From: Rubrivivax benzoatilyticus JA2 = ATCC BAA-35
Lineage (GTDB): Bacteria; Pseudomonadota; Gammaproteobacteria; Burkholderiales; Burkholderiaceae_C
Assembly (NCBI RefSeq): GCF_000190375.1
Contig: NZ_AEWG01000061.1
Coordinates: forward strand, 1-64,000
Length of the DNA stretch: 64,000 bases
Direction: 5' to 3'
Position numbers and translations under genes: made by a program
In this document: in pieces, positions 1 to 9,237 of the stretch
Position numbering within the stretch: the first letter of the stretch is position 1
Layout: the number at the start of each line of letters is the position of its first letter
The notes under the pieces: model-generated
What the model was told of the DNA's origin: nothing
What the model saw: only the letters and a program-made list of their open reading frames with translations
The model's database searches: none

Positions 1-111
1 CTGCGCGCCGGCCACCCCGGGCCAGGCGACGGCCGCGGCGAGCGCGAGCGTGGCCAGCACCGGCGCGACGCGGCCGGCGGCGGAAACGGCAGGGATCGTT
101 CGGTCGGTCAT
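1..111 (-). CDS. N-terminus of a periplasmic DegP/DegQ (MucD)-like serine protease, partial
   Basis: The reverse strand reads from an ATG at 111 to the left edge without a stop, giving 37 residues. They form a good Sec signal peptide: a short polar N-terminus, a hydrophobic core around residues 16-30 rich in Ala, Leu and Val, and a likely cleavage site after Ala-Gly-Ala (residues 34-36). The catalytic part lies outside the window. The assignment rests on position: it follows rseB, where Burkholderiales usually carry a DegQ/MucD periplasmic protease as the last gene of the sigma-E module. The 50-base gap to rseB suggests cotranscription. The signal peptide is seen; the protease identity is inferred from context. 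Confidence 0.6.
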   Translation of the reverse strand, partial: MTDRTIPAVSAAGRVAPVLATLALAAAVAWPGVAGAQ

Positions 112-161
112 GGGACGGTTGCGAGGGTTGCCAGGAAAACGGGGGGCGCGACGGCCGGCGT

Positions 162-1148
162 TCAACGCCGGCGCTGCAGCGCCTCGGCGAAGACCTTCAG
201 CGTCGCGGCGGGCACGTCGCCCATCACGGTGATCCAGTGCAGGCCGCGACGCTGGCGCAGCGTGCCGGTGGCGCCGACGTGGCCGGACAGGTCGGCGTAG
301 TCGCGGCGGGCGTCGGACGGCTCGATGAAGACCGAGACGTGCGTCAAACCGTCGGTGTAGACGGCCTGCACGACCTCCTCGCGGCTGGAGGCATCGAGCG
401 GGCGCTTGACGACGCCGGCGAGGCGGAAGCCGGTCACCGGATGCTCCAGCGTCCAGCCCTCGGCCTCGAGCTGCGTCGGCTGCTGCTGCGTGCGCACGAC
501 GCGGTAGCCGTCGAGCTTGCGCAGCGGCTGGGTCACCGTCTCGGGCTGCGGCCGGATGCCCAGCTCGACGGCCGAGAACGCGGTCGACTCGAGCACCGTG
601 CGGTCGGGGCCGACGATGTCGGCGCGCAGCATCAGCCCGGTCGCCCGGTCGGCCCACAGCCGCTGGCCGTAGCGCCAGGCGTCGCGCGGCTGCAGCAGCA
701 GCACCTGGGCGGCACGGCCGGCGACACGTTCGACACCCTCGAGCTTGGCGTCGTAGTAGTCCAGCGCCCGCGGGTCGACGCTGCGCCGCGAACCGGGCAG
801 CCGGGTCACCGCGGGGCGCTCCTCGACGACGGCGACGCCGGCCTGCGGCCAGATCGTGTGCACCGAGTCGTTGACGCGGTAGACGCGCTGCTGGCGCCCG
901 TCCAGCGCCTCGACCCGCTCGAAGGACTGCGAGCCGACAGCGAAGTGGGCGATGCGCGAGCTCGACACCACGCCGTTGGCGCTGACGACGAGCGTGCCCT
1001 GGTAGTTGCGCTCGTAGGCCGCGGCATGGATGCGCGTCAGCCAGGCGCGCGCATCCGGCGGCGCCGCGACGGCGGAGACCAGGGCGAAGGGAGCGAAGAA
1101 CGAAGCGAGCGAGGCGATCGGCAACCAGCGCCGGACGACGGAACGCAT
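162..1148 (-). CDS. rseB: Sigma-E regulator RseB/MucB, periplasmic
   Basis: Periplasmic protein that binds the anti-sigma factor RseA and shields it from proteolysis, sensing envelope stress. The 328-residue product has the usual family length. It starts with a Sec signal (residues 1-29, cleaved near Ala-Val-Ala-Ala). The N-terminal MucB/RseB domain is recognisable from the YQGTLVV stretch near residue 49. A smaller C-terminal domain follows from about residue 215. It lies 8 bases after rseA in the order rpoE-rseA-rseB-protease, which fixes the identity well. The long ORF on the opposite strand here is a GC-rich shadow. Confidence 0.93.
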   Translation of the reverse strand: MRSVVRRWLPIASLASFFAPFALVSAVAAPPDARAWLTRIHAAAYERNYQGTLVVSANGVVSSSRIAHFAVGSQSFERVEALDGRQQRVYRVNDSVHTIWPQAGVAVVEERPAVTRLPGSRRSVDPRALDYYDAKLEGVERVAGRAAQVLLLQPRDAWRYGQRLWADRATGLMLRADIVGPDRTVLESTAFSAVELGIRPQPETVTQPLRKLDGYRVVRTQQQPTQLEAEGWTLEHPVTGFRLAGVVKRPLDASSREEVVQAVYTDGLTHVSVFIEPSDARRDYADLSGHVGATGTLRQRRGLHWITVMGDVPAATLKVFAEALQRRR

Positions 1149-1156
1149 CGGCGGGC

Positions 1157-1846
1157 TCAGCGCGAGGCTGCGGTCTCGGGTGCCATGACCTCGACGTTGC
1201 GCGGCACGCCGCCGGGCAACGCCGCCGCACCGCCGGCCATCGCGTCGCGGTGCGCGCGCAGGTAGGCGTCGAGGCGCGCGTCGCGGATCAGCCGGCCCTC
1301 GACGACCAGCGCGCGCGGCGCGGCGGCGCCGGTCGTCGCCAGGCTCAGACCCGGCGTCGCCGGAGCGTCGGCCAGCACGGCGCCGCCGGGAGGCACCGAG
1401 GACATGCGGGTGACGACGACGACACCGGCCACGGCGACAAAACCCGCGGCCACCGCCGCCGGCGCCAGCCAGCCGTGGCGCCGACGCGTGACCGCGACGG
1501 CGGGAGGCACCGCGACCGGGGGCCGCTCGATCGGCTCGGGCGCCAGCACCACCGGCTCCTCGGCCAGGCGCGCGCGCAAGCCGGCGAGGAAGGCGGCGTC
1601 GCGCGACGCGGTGCTCGCCAAGTCCTCCGAACGCATCACGTCGCCGATGAGCTGGTAGGCATGCCAGGTGCGGCGGGCTTCGGGGTCGTCACGCCAGCGC
1701 GCGCAACTCTCGTCCAGCGCATCCGGGTCGCCGTCGGCCAGGGCCGACAGCAGGGACGCTGTGGAATCCGCGGGAGGCATGGCGCTGGAGCGGTTCTGGT
1801 TCATCGGGTCAATCGGTGGTTGCTTCGCGAGGACGGCCGGGTTCAC
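1157..1846 (-). CDS. rseA: Anti-sigma-E factor RseA/MucA
   Basis: Single-pass inner-membrane protein whose cytoplasmic N-terminus holds RpoE inactive and whose periplasmic part binds RseB. The anti-sigma domain is visible at about residues 31-76 (LLSALADGD, then WHAYQLIGDVMR). One hydrophobic transmembrane segment follows at about 126-147, then a periplasmic tail rich in Ala and Pro. I chose the GTG at 1846 because it overlaps the rpoE stop as GTGA and has a GAGGG ribosome site 9 bases upstream. An in-frame ATG at 1804 is the alternative and would remove 14 residues. Confidence 0.9.
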   Translation of the reverse strand: MNPAVLAKQPPIDPMNQNRSSAMPPADSTASLLSALADGDPDALDESCARWRDDPEARRTWHAYQLIGDVMRSEDLASTASRDAAFLAGLRARLAEEPVVLAPEPIERPPVAVPPAVAVTRRRHGWLAPAAVAAGFVAVAGVVVVTRMSSVPPGGAVLADAPATPGLSLATTGAAAPRALVVEGRLIRDARLDAYLRAHRDAMAGGAAALPGGVPRNVEVMAPETAASR

Positions 1847-2451
1847 CAGCGTTCGCCCTCGCGGGTGTCGAGCAGCGGCCGCAGCCGCGTGGCGATCGCC
1901 TCACGCGCCCGGAAGATGCGCGAACGCACGGTTCCGATGGGGCAGTTCATCACGTCGGCGATCTCTTCGTAACTCAGACCTTCGATCTCGCGCAGCGTGA
2001 TGGCCTGACGGAGATCCTCCGACAAGGCCTCGATCGCCGCGTTCACGGCAGACGCGATCTCCCGGCTTGCGAGCAAGGATTCGGGGGTCGCGCCATCGCT
2101 TAGTTCGTTTTCGACACGAGAAGTTTCATCGCCGTCGTCACGAGACGCCAGCGAGCCCTCCGAGACGAGGGGGTCGCGGCGCAACTCGACCAGCGACTTC
2201 TTCGCCGTGTTGACGGCGATGCGGTAGAGCCAGGTGTAGAACGCGCTCTCGCCGCGGAACTGGGCGATCGCGCGGTAGGCGCGGATGAAGGTCTCCTGCG
2301 CGATGTCCTGCACCAGCGCGTCGTCGCGCACCATGCGCGCGATGAGGCGCTCGATGCGCCGCTGGTACTTGACGACCAGCATCTCGAAGGCACGCACGTC
2401 GCCGCGCCGGGCGCGCTCGACCAGCAGGACGTCGGCATCCGCGCCGCTCAT
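1843..2451 (-). CDS. rpoE: RNA polymerase extracytoplasmic-stress sigma factor RpoE
   Basis: ECF sigma factor directing transcription of envelope-stress genes. Region 2 is clear: DIAQETFIRAYRAIAQF followed by the TWLYRIAVNTAKK segment that recognises the -10 element. Region 4 carries the helix-turn-helix LSYEEIADVMNCPIGTVRSR. The 202-residue length from the ATG at 2451 is normal for the family. Reading further upstream adds only Arg-rich, non-homologous sequence. The start overlaps the stop of the preceding membrane-protein gene as ATGA, and the stop overlaps the rseA start as GTGA. Expression is therefore coupled to the fatty-acid operon upstream as well as to its own regulators. Confidence 0.96.
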   Translation of the reverse strand: MSGADADVLLVERARRGDVRAFEMLVVKYQRRIERLIARMVRDDALVQDIAQETFIRAYRAIAQFRGESAFYTWLYRIAVNTAKKSLVELRRDPLVSEGSLASRDDGDETSRVENELSDGATPESLLASREIASAVNAAIEALSEDLRQAITLREIEGLSYEEIADVMNCPIGTVRSRIFRAREAIATRLRPLLDTREGERW

Positions 2452-2900
2452 GGCGCGCCGCGCGCGCTCGCGCGCAGGGTGTCGGGGTCGGGAGCGGCAG
2501 ACCGGGCGTGCAGCGCGGTGCGCAGCCCGTGCCATCGGCCACCGGCGTCGCCGGCGGCGACCGCGGCCCAGCGCGCCGGGCCGCGCGCCGGACGCAGGCG
2601 CAGCAGCATCCAGCCGCCGAGGTCGATGGCGACCTCGGGGCGGCAGGGTGTGTCGGCGGCCATCCAGGCGCTGCCGTCCCAGCGCAGCGCCAGCGGCCGA
2701 GGCGACGCCCCGGCCCAGGCCGTCGCAGCGGCCAGCAGCGCCGCCGCCAGCGCGAGCGCCGGCGACGGGTGGCCGTCACCGAGATGCGCCTGCAGCCAGG
2801 CGCAGGCGCAGCCCGCGGCAGCCGCCGCGAGCAGCGCCTGGGCGGCGCGCCAGGGCACGCCACCCGAGCAGGTCACGGCGACCGGCGGCGGATGGCGCAC
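2448..2900 (-). CDS. Small membrane protein between fabF and rpoE, possibly YgfX/CptA-like
   Basis: A 150-residue protein from a GTG at 2900, 7 bases after the fabF stop. Two adjacent hydrophobic segments (about residues 18-36 and 46-64) form a likely membrane hairpin near the N-terminus. A soluble part follows with PLALRWDGSAWM and GGWMLLRLRP, alternating hydrophobic residues that look like a small beta domain. This shape, and the position between fabF and rpoE in Burkholderiales, recalls YgfX/CptA-type proteins, but I see no diagnostic motif and treat the function as unknown. Its stop overlaps the rpoE start (ATGA), so it may influence rpoE translation by coupling. Confidence 0.7.
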   Translation of the reverse strand: MRHPPPVAVTCSGGVPWRAAQALLAAAAAGCACAWLQAHLGDGHPSPALALAAALLAAATAWAGASPRPLALRWDGSAWMAADTPCRPEVAIDLGGWMLLRLRPARGPARWAAVAAGDAGGRWHGLRTALHARSAAPDPDTLRASARGAP

Positions 2901-2907
2901 GCGCTCG

Positions 2908-4152
2908 TCACACGCGGCGGAACACCAGCGTGCCGTTGGTGCCGCCGAACCCGAAGTTGTTCTTCACGGCGATGTCGATCTTCATCTCCCGCGCCTCGTT
3001 GGCGCAGTAGTCGAGATCGCAGTCCGGATCCGGGTTGACGAGGTTGATCGTCGGCGGCGAGACCTGGTGATGCAGCGCCAGCACCGAGAACAGCGACTCG
3101 ACGCCGCCGGCACCACCCAGCAGGTGGCCGGTCATCGACTTGGTCGAGTTGACGACCAGCTTGTGGGCGTGGTCGCCGAACGCGAGCTTGATCGCGTTGG
3201 TCTCGTTGGCGTCGCCCAGCGGCGTCGAGGTGCCGTGCGCGTTGAGGTACTGCACCTCGTCGGCGTTGATGCCGGCGTTGCGCAGCGCCGCCTTCATCGA
3301 GCGCTTGGGGCCGTCGACGTTCGGCGCGGTCATGTGGTACGCATCGGCACCCATGCCGAAACCGGCGAGCTCCGCGTAGATCTTGGCGCCGCGCTTCTTC
3401 GCGTGTTCGTACTCCTCGAGCACGAGCACGCCGGCACCTTCGCCCAGCACGAAACCGTCGCGGTCCTTGTCCCAGGGGCGGGACGCGGCCTGCGGGTCGT
3501 CGTTGCGGGTCGACAGCGCACGCGCGGAAGCAAAACCGCCGATACCCAGCGGCGAGACGGTCGACTCGGCACCGCCGGCGATCATCACGTCGGCATCGCC
3601 GTACTCGATCATGCGGCCGGCTTCACCGATGCAATGCAGGCCGGTCGTGCAGGCGGTGACGATCGACAGGTTCGGGCCGGTGTAGCCGAAACGGATCGAC
3701 ACGTGCCCCGAGATCATGTTGATGATCGACGACGGCACGAAGAACGGCGAGATCCGCCGCGGGCCACGGGCGCCGTACTCGGCCTGGGTCTGCTCGATCA
3801 TCGGCAGACCGCCGATGCCCGAGCCGACCATCACGCCGATGCGCTCGGCCGCGGCTTCGTCGAGCTCGCTGCCCTGCGGCAGACCCGCGTCCTGGACCGC
3901 CTGGATCGAGGCCGCCATCCCGTAGTGGATGAACGTGTCCATGTGGCGGGCTTCCTTCGCCGGGATGTAGTCCTCGACGTTGAAACCCTTCACCTCGCCG
4001 GCGATGCGGCAGGCGAACGCGGAAGCATCGAACTTCGTGATCGGTCCGATGCCGCTCCTGCCGGCGACGATGTTCGCCCAGCCTTCGGCCACCGAGTTGC
4101 CGACCGGGCTGACGAGCCCGAGGCCGGTGACGACGACTCTGCGCCTGCTCAT
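2908..4152 (-). CDS. fabF: 3-oxoacyl-[acyl-carrier-protein] synthase II
   Basis: Condensing enzyme that extends acyl-ACP with malonyl-ACP in fatty-acid elongation. The 414-residue product has the full KAS II thiolase fold. The nucleophile Cys168 sits in [11 protein letters not shown], His306 in [11 protein letters not shown], and Lys338 and His343 in [14 protein letters not shown], so the C-H-H triad and the lysine are all intact. It lies 7 bases after acpP, in the classical acpP-fabF pair, and is followed by the small membrane gene and rpoE. Cytoplasmic. Confidence 0.98.
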   Translation of the reverse strand: MSRRRVVVTGLGLVSPVGNSVAEGWANIVAGRSGIGPITKFDASAFACRIAGEVKGFNVEDYIPAKEARHMDTFIHYGMAASIQAVQDAGLPQGSELDEAAAERIGVMVGSGIGGLPMIEQTQAEYGARGPRRISPFFVPSSIINMISGHVSIRFGYTGPNLSIVTACTTGLHCIGEAGRMIEYGDADVMIAGGAESTVSPLGIGGFASARALSTRNDDPQAASRPWDKDRDGFVLGEGAGVLVLEEYEHAKKRGAKIYAELAGFGMGADAYHMTAPNVDGPKRSMKAALRNAGINADEVQYLNAHGTSTPLGDANETNAIKLAFGDHAHKLVVNSTKSMTGHLLGGAGGVESLFSVLALHHQVSPPTINLVNPDPDCDLDYCANEAREMKIDIAVKNNFGFGGTNGTLVFRRV

Positions 4153-4159
4153 GCGCAGA

Positions 4160-4399
4160 TCAGGCCTTCTGGTGCGCGACCGCGTAGTCGATCGCGAGCT
4201 GCACCGTGGTGATCTTCTCGGCTTCCTCGTCCGGGATCTCGATGCCGAACTCGTCTTCGAGCGCCATCACGAGTTCCACCGTGTCGAGCGAGTCGGCACC
4301 CAGGTCGGCCACGAAGGCCTTCTCGTTGGTGACGTCCGACTCGGGCACGCCGAGCTGTTCGGCGATGATCTTCTTGACACGGGCTTCAATATCGCTCAT
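4160..4399 (-). CDS. acpP: Acyl carrier protein
   Basis: 79-residue acidic carrier of growing acyl chains. The phosphopantetheine attachment serine is Ser37 in the canonical [10 protein letters not shown] motif, followed by the acidic recognition helix [16 protein letters not shown]. The ATG at 4399 is preceded by a strong GGAGGA ribosome site (on the minus strand, 4 bases away), fitting the very high expression expected of ACP. It lies between fabG and fabF; the 87-base gap upstream is the longest inside this operon and may hold a separate promoter. Confidence 0.99.
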   Translation of the reverse strand: MSDIEARVKKIIAEQLGVPESDVTNEKAFVADLGADSLDTVELVMALEDEFGIEIPDEEAEKITTVQLAIDYAVAHQKA

Positions 4400-4437
4400 G
4401 ACTCCTCCAGGAGGGGTGTATCGGTAAACAGCCCACG

Positions 4438-4443
4438 ATTCTA
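4438..4443 (-). promoter_or_regulatory. Candidate -10 element for acpP
   Basis: On the minus strand TAGAAT (one mismatch from TATAAT) lies 38 bases before the acpP ATG, inside the only sizeable gap of the fab operon. No convincing -35 hexamer is present at 16-18 bases. Extra transcription of acpP relative to fabG would be sensible, but the site is only a candidate. Confidence 0.3.
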
Positions 4444-4486
4444 CCGGTGGGGCAGGGGCCGGATTTTTGACGAACGGCGGCCTTTG

Positions 4487-5218
4487 TCAGGCCATGTACA
4501 TGCCACCGTTGACGTGCAGCTCGGTGCCGGTCACGTAGGCGGCCTTCTCGCTGCACAGGAAGGCGACCGCGTGCGCGACCTCGTCGGCCGCACCCAGGCG
4601 GCCCAGCGGGATCTGCGCCAGCAGCGCGGCCTTCTGCGCCTCGGGCAGGGTTTCGGTCATGTCGGTGGCGATGAAGCCGGGCGCGACGCAGTTGACGGTG
4701 ATGTTGCGGCTGCCGAGCTCGCGAGCCAGCGCACGCGTCATGCCGGCGACACCGGCCTTGGCGGCGGCGTAGTTGGCCTGGCCGGCGTTGCCCGAGGCAC
4801 CGACGACCGAGGTGATGTTGACGATGCGGCCCCAGCGCTGCTTCATCATCGGCCGCATCACGGCGCGGCTGAGCCGGAAGACGGCCTTCAGGTTGGTGTC
4901 CAGCACCGCATCCCAGTCCTCGTCCTTCATGCGCATCGCCAGCGTGTCGCGGGTGATGCCGGCGTTGTTGACGAGCACGTGCAGCGCGCCGTGCTCCTTG
5001 ACCAGGGCGTCGATCAGCGCATCCGACGCGGCGGCGTCGGTGACGTTCAGCACCCTGCCCTGCACGCCGGGCAGCGCGGCCTCGATCGCGGCGGCGCCGG
5101 CTTCGCTGGTGGCGGTGCCGACGACCCGGAAGCCGTCGGCCGCCAGCGCGGCGGCGATGGCACGGCCGATGCCGCGCGAGGCGCCGGTGACGAGGGCGAT
5201 GCGTTGCGTGTCGCTCAT
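4487..5218 (-). CDS. fabG: 3-oxoacyl-[acyl-carrier-protein] reductase
   Basis: NADPH-dependent short-chain reductase of fatty-acid synthesis. The product from the ATG at 5218 has 243 residues. It shows the nucleotide-binding TGASRGIG (11-18), the NNAG motif (84-87), and the catalytic Ser137, Tyr150 and Lys154 (SVVGASGNAGQANYAAAK). It ends in the usual FabG C-terminus GGMYMA. A longer reading frame continues upstream to 5689 but encodes Arg-rich sequence overlapping fabD. The 4-base ATGA overlap with fabD settles the start. Confidence 0.98.
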   Translation of the reverse strand: MSDTQRIALVTGASRGIGRAIAAALAADGFRVVGTATSEAGAAAIEAALPGVQGRVLNVTDAAASDALIDALVKEHGALHVLVNNAGITRDTLAMRMKDEDWDAVLDTNLKAVFRLSRAVMRPMMKQRWGRIVNITSVVGASGNAGQANYAAAKAGVAGMTRALARELGSRNITVNCVAPGFIATDMTETLPEAQKAALLAQIPLGRLGAADEVAHAVAFLCSEKAAYVTGTELHVNGGMYMA

Positions 5219-6153
5219 TGCAGGAGTTCCTTGGCGGCAGCCAGCGATTGCGGGTCGAGGATGGTCGTCGACGCGATCTCGGCGTCGATGCGGCGCACCA
5301 GGCCCGACAGCACCTTGCCCGGGCCGCATTCGATCACGGCCGTGCAGCCGCGCGCACGCAGCGCCTGCACCACCTCGACCCAGCGCACCGGGCCGAAGGC
5401 CTGGCGGTACAGCGCGTCGCGGATGCGCTCGGGGTCGGTCTCGACGGCGACGTCGATGTTGTTGACGACGGCGATGGTCGGCGCGGCAACCGGGGTCGTC
5501 GCCAGCTTTTCCTTCAGGCGCTCGGCGGCCGGCTGCATCAGCGCCGAATGGAACGGCGCCGACACCGGCAGCGGCAGCGTGCGCTTGGCGCCGGCGGCCT
5601 TCAGCGCCTGGGCGGCCAGCTCGACGGCGGCCTTGGTGCCGGCGATGACGGTCTGCTTGGGGTCGTTGAAGTTGGCGGCGGCGACACACGCGCCGGCATC
5701 ACGCGCGGCCTGCTCGCAGCAGGCGCGCACGACGTCGCCGTCCAGGCCGAGCACGGCGACCATCGCGCCGGCGCCGACCGGCACCGCTTCCTGCATCGCC
5801 TGGGCGCGGAAGCGCACCAGCGGCACCGCGTCGGCCAGCGTCAGCGCACCGGCGGCCACCAGCGCGGCGTACTCGCCCAGCGAGTGGCCGGCGACGGCCG
5901 ACGGAGCGGCGCCGCCTTCGGCCAGCCAGGCACGGTAGTTGGCGACGCCGGCGACCAGCATCACCATCTGCGTGTTGACCGTGAGGTCCAGCGCCTCCTT
6001 CGGGCCGCCGTGGATCAGCGCGGCGACGTCCAGGCCGGCGGCGGCCGACGCCTCTTCGAGCGTCGCGCGCACGGCGGGGTGATCGCCCCAGGCGTCGAGC
6101 ATGCCGACCGATTGCGATCCCTGGCCGGGAAAGACGAATGCGAACTCAGCCAT
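5215..6153 (-). CDS. fabD: Malonyl-CoA-ACP transacylase
   Basis: Transfers malonyl from CoA to ACP, feeding FabH and FabF. The 312-residue protein opens with FVFPGQGSQSVGM, has the active serine (Ser91) in GHSLGEY and the catalytic histidine (His202) in SAPFHSALM. It overlaps fabG by 4 bases and follows fabH by 36 bases in the standard fabH-fabD-fabG order. Confidence 0.98.
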   Translation of the reverse strand: MAEFAFVFPGQGSQSVGMLDAWGDHPAVRATLEEASAAAGLDVAALIHGGPKEALDLTVNTQMVMLVAGVANYRAWLAEGGAAPSAVAGHSLGEYAALVAAGALTLADAVPLVRFRAQAMQEAVPVGAGAMVAVLGLDGDVVRACCEQAARDAGACVAAANFNDPKQTVIAGTKAAVELAAQALKAAGAKRTLPLPVSAPFHSALMQPAAERLKEKLATTPVAAPTIAVVNNIDVAVETDPERIRDALYRQAFGPVRWVEVVQALRARGCTAVIECGPGKVLSGLVRRIDAEIASTTILDPQSLAAAKELLQ

Positions 6154-6189
6154 CTTGTGTGTCTCCTGTCGTCGGACGGGTTCGGCGGC

Positions 6190-7173
6190 TCAGAAGTCGA
6201 GCAGCACCGCGCCCCAGGTGAAGCCGCCGCCGACACCCTCGAGCAGCACGGTCTCGCCGCGCTGCACGCGGCCGCTGCGCACCGCGGCGTCCAGCGCCAG
6301 CGGCACCGAGGCCGCCGACGTGTTGCCGTGCTCGTCGACGGTGACGACGAGACGCTCGGGCGCCAGCTTCAGCTTGCGCGCGGTGCCGTTCATGATGCGG
6401 ATGTTGGCCTGGTGCGGGATCAGCCAGTCGATGTCGGCTTCGCTGCGGCCGGCCTTGGCCAGCACCGCGCGGGCGGCATTCTCCAGCACGCCGACGGCGA
6501 GCTTGAAGACCGCCTGGCCGTCCATGCGCAGCAGCGGCAGGCCGGACACCTGGCCGCCGGACACCGTGCCGGGCACGCAGAGGATGCCGGCGTGGCGGCC
6601 GTCGGCGTGCAGCTCGGTGGCCAGGATGCCGGGCACGTCGCTGGCTTCCAGCACCACGGCGCCGGCGCCGTCGCCGAAGAGCACGCAGGTCGTGCGGTCG
6701 TTGAAGTCGAGCAGGCGCGAGAAGACCTCGGCGCCGACGACGAGCGCGCAGCGCGCGCTGCCGGCGCGGATCATCGCGTCGGCGACGGTCAGCGCGTAGA
6801 CGAAGCCCGAGCACACCGCCTGCACGTCGAAGGCCGGGCAGCCGTGCACGCCGAGCTTGGCTTGCAGGATGGTCGCCGTCGACGGGAACACCATGTCCGG
6901 CGTCGAGGTCGCGACGATGATCAGGTCGACGTCGGCGGCCGAGCGGCCGGCGGCCTCGAGCGCGCGGCGCGAGGCCTCCAGCGCGAGGTCGCTCGAATTG
7001 ACGCCGTCGTCGGCGAAGTGGCGGGCACGGATGCCGGTGCGCTCGACGATCCAGGCGTCGCTGGTCTCGATGCCGCGCGCGGCGAGCATGTGCACGAAGT
7101 CGTCGTTCGTGATGCGGCGCGACGGCAGGAAGCCGCCGGTGCCGGTGATGCGGGAGTACGGTACTGCGGTCAC
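6190..7173 (-). CDS. fabH: Beta-ketoacyl-ACP synthase III
   Basis: Initiates type II fatty-acid synthesis by condensing acetyl-CoA with malonyl-ACP. The 327-residue protein has the C-H-N triad: Cys121 in QAVCSGF, His254 in [10 protein letters not shown] and Asn284 in EHGNTSAAS. The N-terminal GTGGFLP signature is present. It starts 4 bases after plsX ends, the usual plsX-fabH pairing that links fatty-acid initiation to phospholipid acylation. Confidence 0.98.
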   Translation of the reverse strand: MTAVPYSRITGTGGFLPSRRITNDDFVHMLAARGIETSDAWIVERTGIRARHFADDGVNSSDLALEASRRALEAAGRSAADVDLIIVATSTPDMVFPSTATILQAKLGVHGCPAFDVQAVCSGFVYALTVADAMIRAGSARCALVVGAEVFSRLLDFNDRTTCVLFGDGAGAVVLEASDVPGILATELHADGRHAGILCVPGTVSGGQVSGLPLLRMDGQAVFKLAVGVLENAARAVLAKAGRSEADIDWLIPHQANIRIMNGTARKLKLAPERLVVTVDEHGNTSAASVPLALDAAVRSGRVQRGETVLLEGVGGGFTWGAVLLDF

Positions 7174-7177
7174 GCGT

Positions 7178-8287
7178 TCAGGCGGCCTGCGGGGCCGCGG
7201 TGTCGCCGGAGGGCATGGCCTGCAGGGTCTCCGCGATGCGGTCGTGCACGCGGTCGAGCAGGCGGTTGCGCGCGGCGTCGTAGGCCCGCGCCAGCGCCGT
7301 CTCGAACGCCAGCGCGTCCGAGGAACCGTGCGCCTTGAAGACGAGTCCGCGCAGGCCCAGCAGCGCGCCGCCGCTGTAGCGGCGATGGTCCACGCGGGCC
7401 TTGAAGCGGTTGAGCACCGGCATCGCGACGAGCGCGGCCAGCTTGGTCCACGCGCTGCGCGTGAACTCCTCCTTGATCATCTGCGAGAGCATGCCCGCCA
7501 GACCTTCGGAGGTCTTCAGCGCGACGTTGCCGACGAAGCCGTCGCAGACGACGAGGTCGGTCGTGCCCTTGAAGATGTCGTTGCCTTCCACGTTGCCGTG
7601 GAAGTTGATGTGGCCGCCGGCGTGCGCCGCACGCAGCAGCTCGCCGGCACGCTTGATCGTCTCGCTGCCCTTGATCGTCTCTTCGCCGATGTTGAGCAGG
7701 CCGACCTTGGGCTCGTCGATGCCGTCCAGCGCCGAGACGAGCGCACTGCCCATCACCGCGAACTGCAGCAGGTGCTCGGCCGAGCAGTCGACGTTGGCAC
7801 CCAGGTCCAGCACCTTGGTGAAGCGGCCGCGGGCGTTGGGCAGCAGCGCGGCGATCGCCGGGCGGTCGATACCGTCGAAGGTCTTCAGCAGATAGCGCGA
7901 CACCGCCATCAGCGCGCCGGTGTTGCCGGCACTGACGCAGGCGTGCGCCGCCAGCGCCGGGTCGGCGAGCTTGATCTGGCCGATGGCCACGCGCATCGAC
8001 GAGTCGCGCTTCTTGCGCAGCGCGACTTCGACGGGGTCGTCCATCGACACGACTTCGGTGGCCGTGACGCAGCGCGTGCGCGGCAGGCCGGCCGCGGCGG
8101 CCAGCGCCTCGGCGGTGCCGACGAGCACGAGCTCGGCCGCGGGATGCCGCTCCAGGAACGCGCGGCAGGCCGGCAGGGTGACCGAAGGACCGTGGTCACC
8201 GCCCATGCAGTCCACGGCGATGCGGACCAGCGACAGCGGCTCCAGGGCGGGATGCGAAGACACGGGAGAGCTAAACCCTGGACTCAC
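7178..8287 (-). CDS. plsX: Phosphate acyltransferase PlsX
   Basis: Converts acyl-ACP to acyl-phosphate, the donor for PlsY in phospholipid synthesis; peripheral membrane enzyme. Family hallmarks are [15 protein letters not shown] at the start and [15 protein letters not shown] and [13 protein letters not shown] further on. The reading frame opens with GTG at 8287, about 22 residues before the conserved region. A second in-frame GTG at 8263 is equally possible, and neither has a clear ribosome site, so the start is uncertain. It follows rpmF by 55 bases in the conserved rpmF-plsX-fabH order. Confidence 0.96.
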   Translation of the reverse strand: MSPGFSSPVSSHPALEPLSLVRIAVDCMGGDHGPSVTLPACRAFLERHPAAELVLVGTAEALAAAAGLPRTRCVTATEVVSMDDPVEVALRKKRDSSMRVAIGQIKLADPALAAHACVSAGNTGALMAVSRYLLKTFDGIDRPAIAALLPNARGRFTKVLDLGANVDCSAEHLLQFAVMGSALVSALDGIDEPKVGLLNIGEETIKGSETIKRAGELLRAAHAGGHINFHGNVEGNDIFKGTTDLVVCDGFVGNVALKTSEGLAGMLSQMIKEEFTRSAWTKLAALVAMPVLNRFKARVDHRRYSGGALLGLRGLVFKAHGSSDALAFETALARAYDAARNRLLDRVHDRIAETLQAMPSGDTAAPQAA

Positions 8288-8342
8288 GCCGCGGACGGCG
8301 TGGACACGAGGATCAGCGGGTGCCGAGGCACCCGGCCGGACG

Positions 8343-8525
8343 TCAGGCGTCGGCCTTGGTCTTCAGGACCTTGCGGCCGCGATAGAAGCCGGTCGGGCTG
8401 ATGTGGTGACGCAGGTGCACCTCGCCGGTCGTCGGCTCGACGGCCGTGCCGGGGGCGGCGATCGCGTTGTGCGAGCGATGCATGCCGCGCTTGGACGGCG
8501 ACTTCTTGTTCTGCTGGACGGCCAT
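8343..8525 (-). CDS. rpmF: 50S ribosomal protein L32
   Basis: 60-residue basic ribosomal protein with the L32 signature [20 protein letters not shown] at its N-terminus and a C-terminus rich in Lys and Arg. This copy lacks the zinc-binding cysteines found in some L32 proteins. The ATG is preceded by AGGAG on the minus strand with suitable spacing. It heads the plsX-fab cluster and follows yceD, the classical arrangement. Confidence 0.98.
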   Translation of the reverse strand: MAVQQNKKSPSKRGMHRSHNAIAAPGTAVEPTTGEVHLRHHISPTGFYRGRKVLKTKADA

Positions 8526-8648
8526 GACAATCTCCTGGGATCGGCGCCGGAACTACGGTCCTCGCGAGCCGAGCGACACGCTCGATTCGGCCGGCAAAAA
8601 AGCTGTGACTGCGCCGGAAGCCATGTCGCAACCGTCGCAAAGCCCGCC

Positions 8649-8654
8649 AGTGTA
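8649..8654 (-). promoter_or_regulatory. Candidate extended -10 promoter for rpmF-plsX-fab
   Basis: In the 160-base gap between yceD and rpmF the minus strand reads TGCTACACT, an extended -10 (TG one base before TACACT), about 123 bases before the rpmF start. A -35 element is not obvious, which extended -10 promoters tolerate. It would allow rpmF and the fatty-acid genes to be transcribed without yceD. Confidence 0.35.
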
Positions 8655-8685
8655 GCACGCCGCGCAAGCTGAAATCCATGCCGGA

Positions 8686-9237
8686 TCAATCCGGACGCTG
8701 CTTGAGCGCGGCGAGCGCCGCGAACGGGTTGGCCGCCGGCTCGTCGGCCAGCGGCTCGTCGCCGGCGGACATCGGCAGCGGATCGGGGCAGACCTCGTGC
8801 CGCGGCACCAGCGGCAGCGCGAGGATCAGCTCGTCCTCGAGCAGGCCGTGCAGGTCGAAGCCGCGCGCGGCGACGAGCACGTCGTCCTCGAGCTCCTCGT
8901 CGAGCCGGGCGGCCTCTTCCTCGCTGTCGACGAAGCGGAACCAGCGATCGACGGCCAGCGGCTCGGCCACCGGCTGCAGGCAGCGCTGGCACTGCAGGCG
9001 CACGGTGGTCGTGGCGGCCAGGCGCAGCCAGGTCTCGGGCGCGCCGCCGACGACCGGGCGAAGCTCGCCGTCGGCCCGCCATTCGACCGGCGCGGGCGCA
9101 TCGGCGGCCGCCGGCATCAGCGAGGCGCCCAGGCGCTCGAACCCGGCCTGAGGCCAGGCGTCGGACAGCGTGGCGCCGGCCGCGGCAAAAGCGCGCACGT
9201 CGAGGCGTCGGGGGTCGTGATTCTTCTCGCGGGCCAT
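8686..9237 (-). CDS. yceD: YceD/DUF177 family protein, 23S rRNA accumulation factor homologue
   Basis: DUF177 protein of 183 residues from the ATG at 9237. The family signature is the CQRCLQPVAEP segment with a CxxC pair, followed by an acidic stretch (EEEAARLDEELEDD) and the LVPRHEVC region. YceD homologues are linked to 23S rRNA accumulation and sit immediately before rpmF, as here. An upstream in-frame ATG at 9351 would overlap maf on the other strand and adds non-conserved sequence. A TACACT on the minus strand at 9298-9303 is a possible -10 in the divergent gap with maf. Confidence 0.9.
   Translation of the reverse strand: MAREKNHDPRRLDVRAFAAAGATLSDAWPQAGFERLGASLMPAAADAPAPVEWRADGELRPVVGGAPETWLRLAATTTVRLQCQRCLQPVAEPLAVDRWFRFVDSEEEAARLDEELEDDVLVAARGFDLHGLLEDELILALPLVPRHEVCPDPLPMSAGDEPLADEPAANPFAALAALKQRPD

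Noticed and set aside
5218-7338. 706-codon plus-strand frame opposite fabD and fabH
   Set aside because: No recognisable motif and repetitive Gly-Arg-Val-Asp composition; the minus-strand genes have complete catalytic residues.
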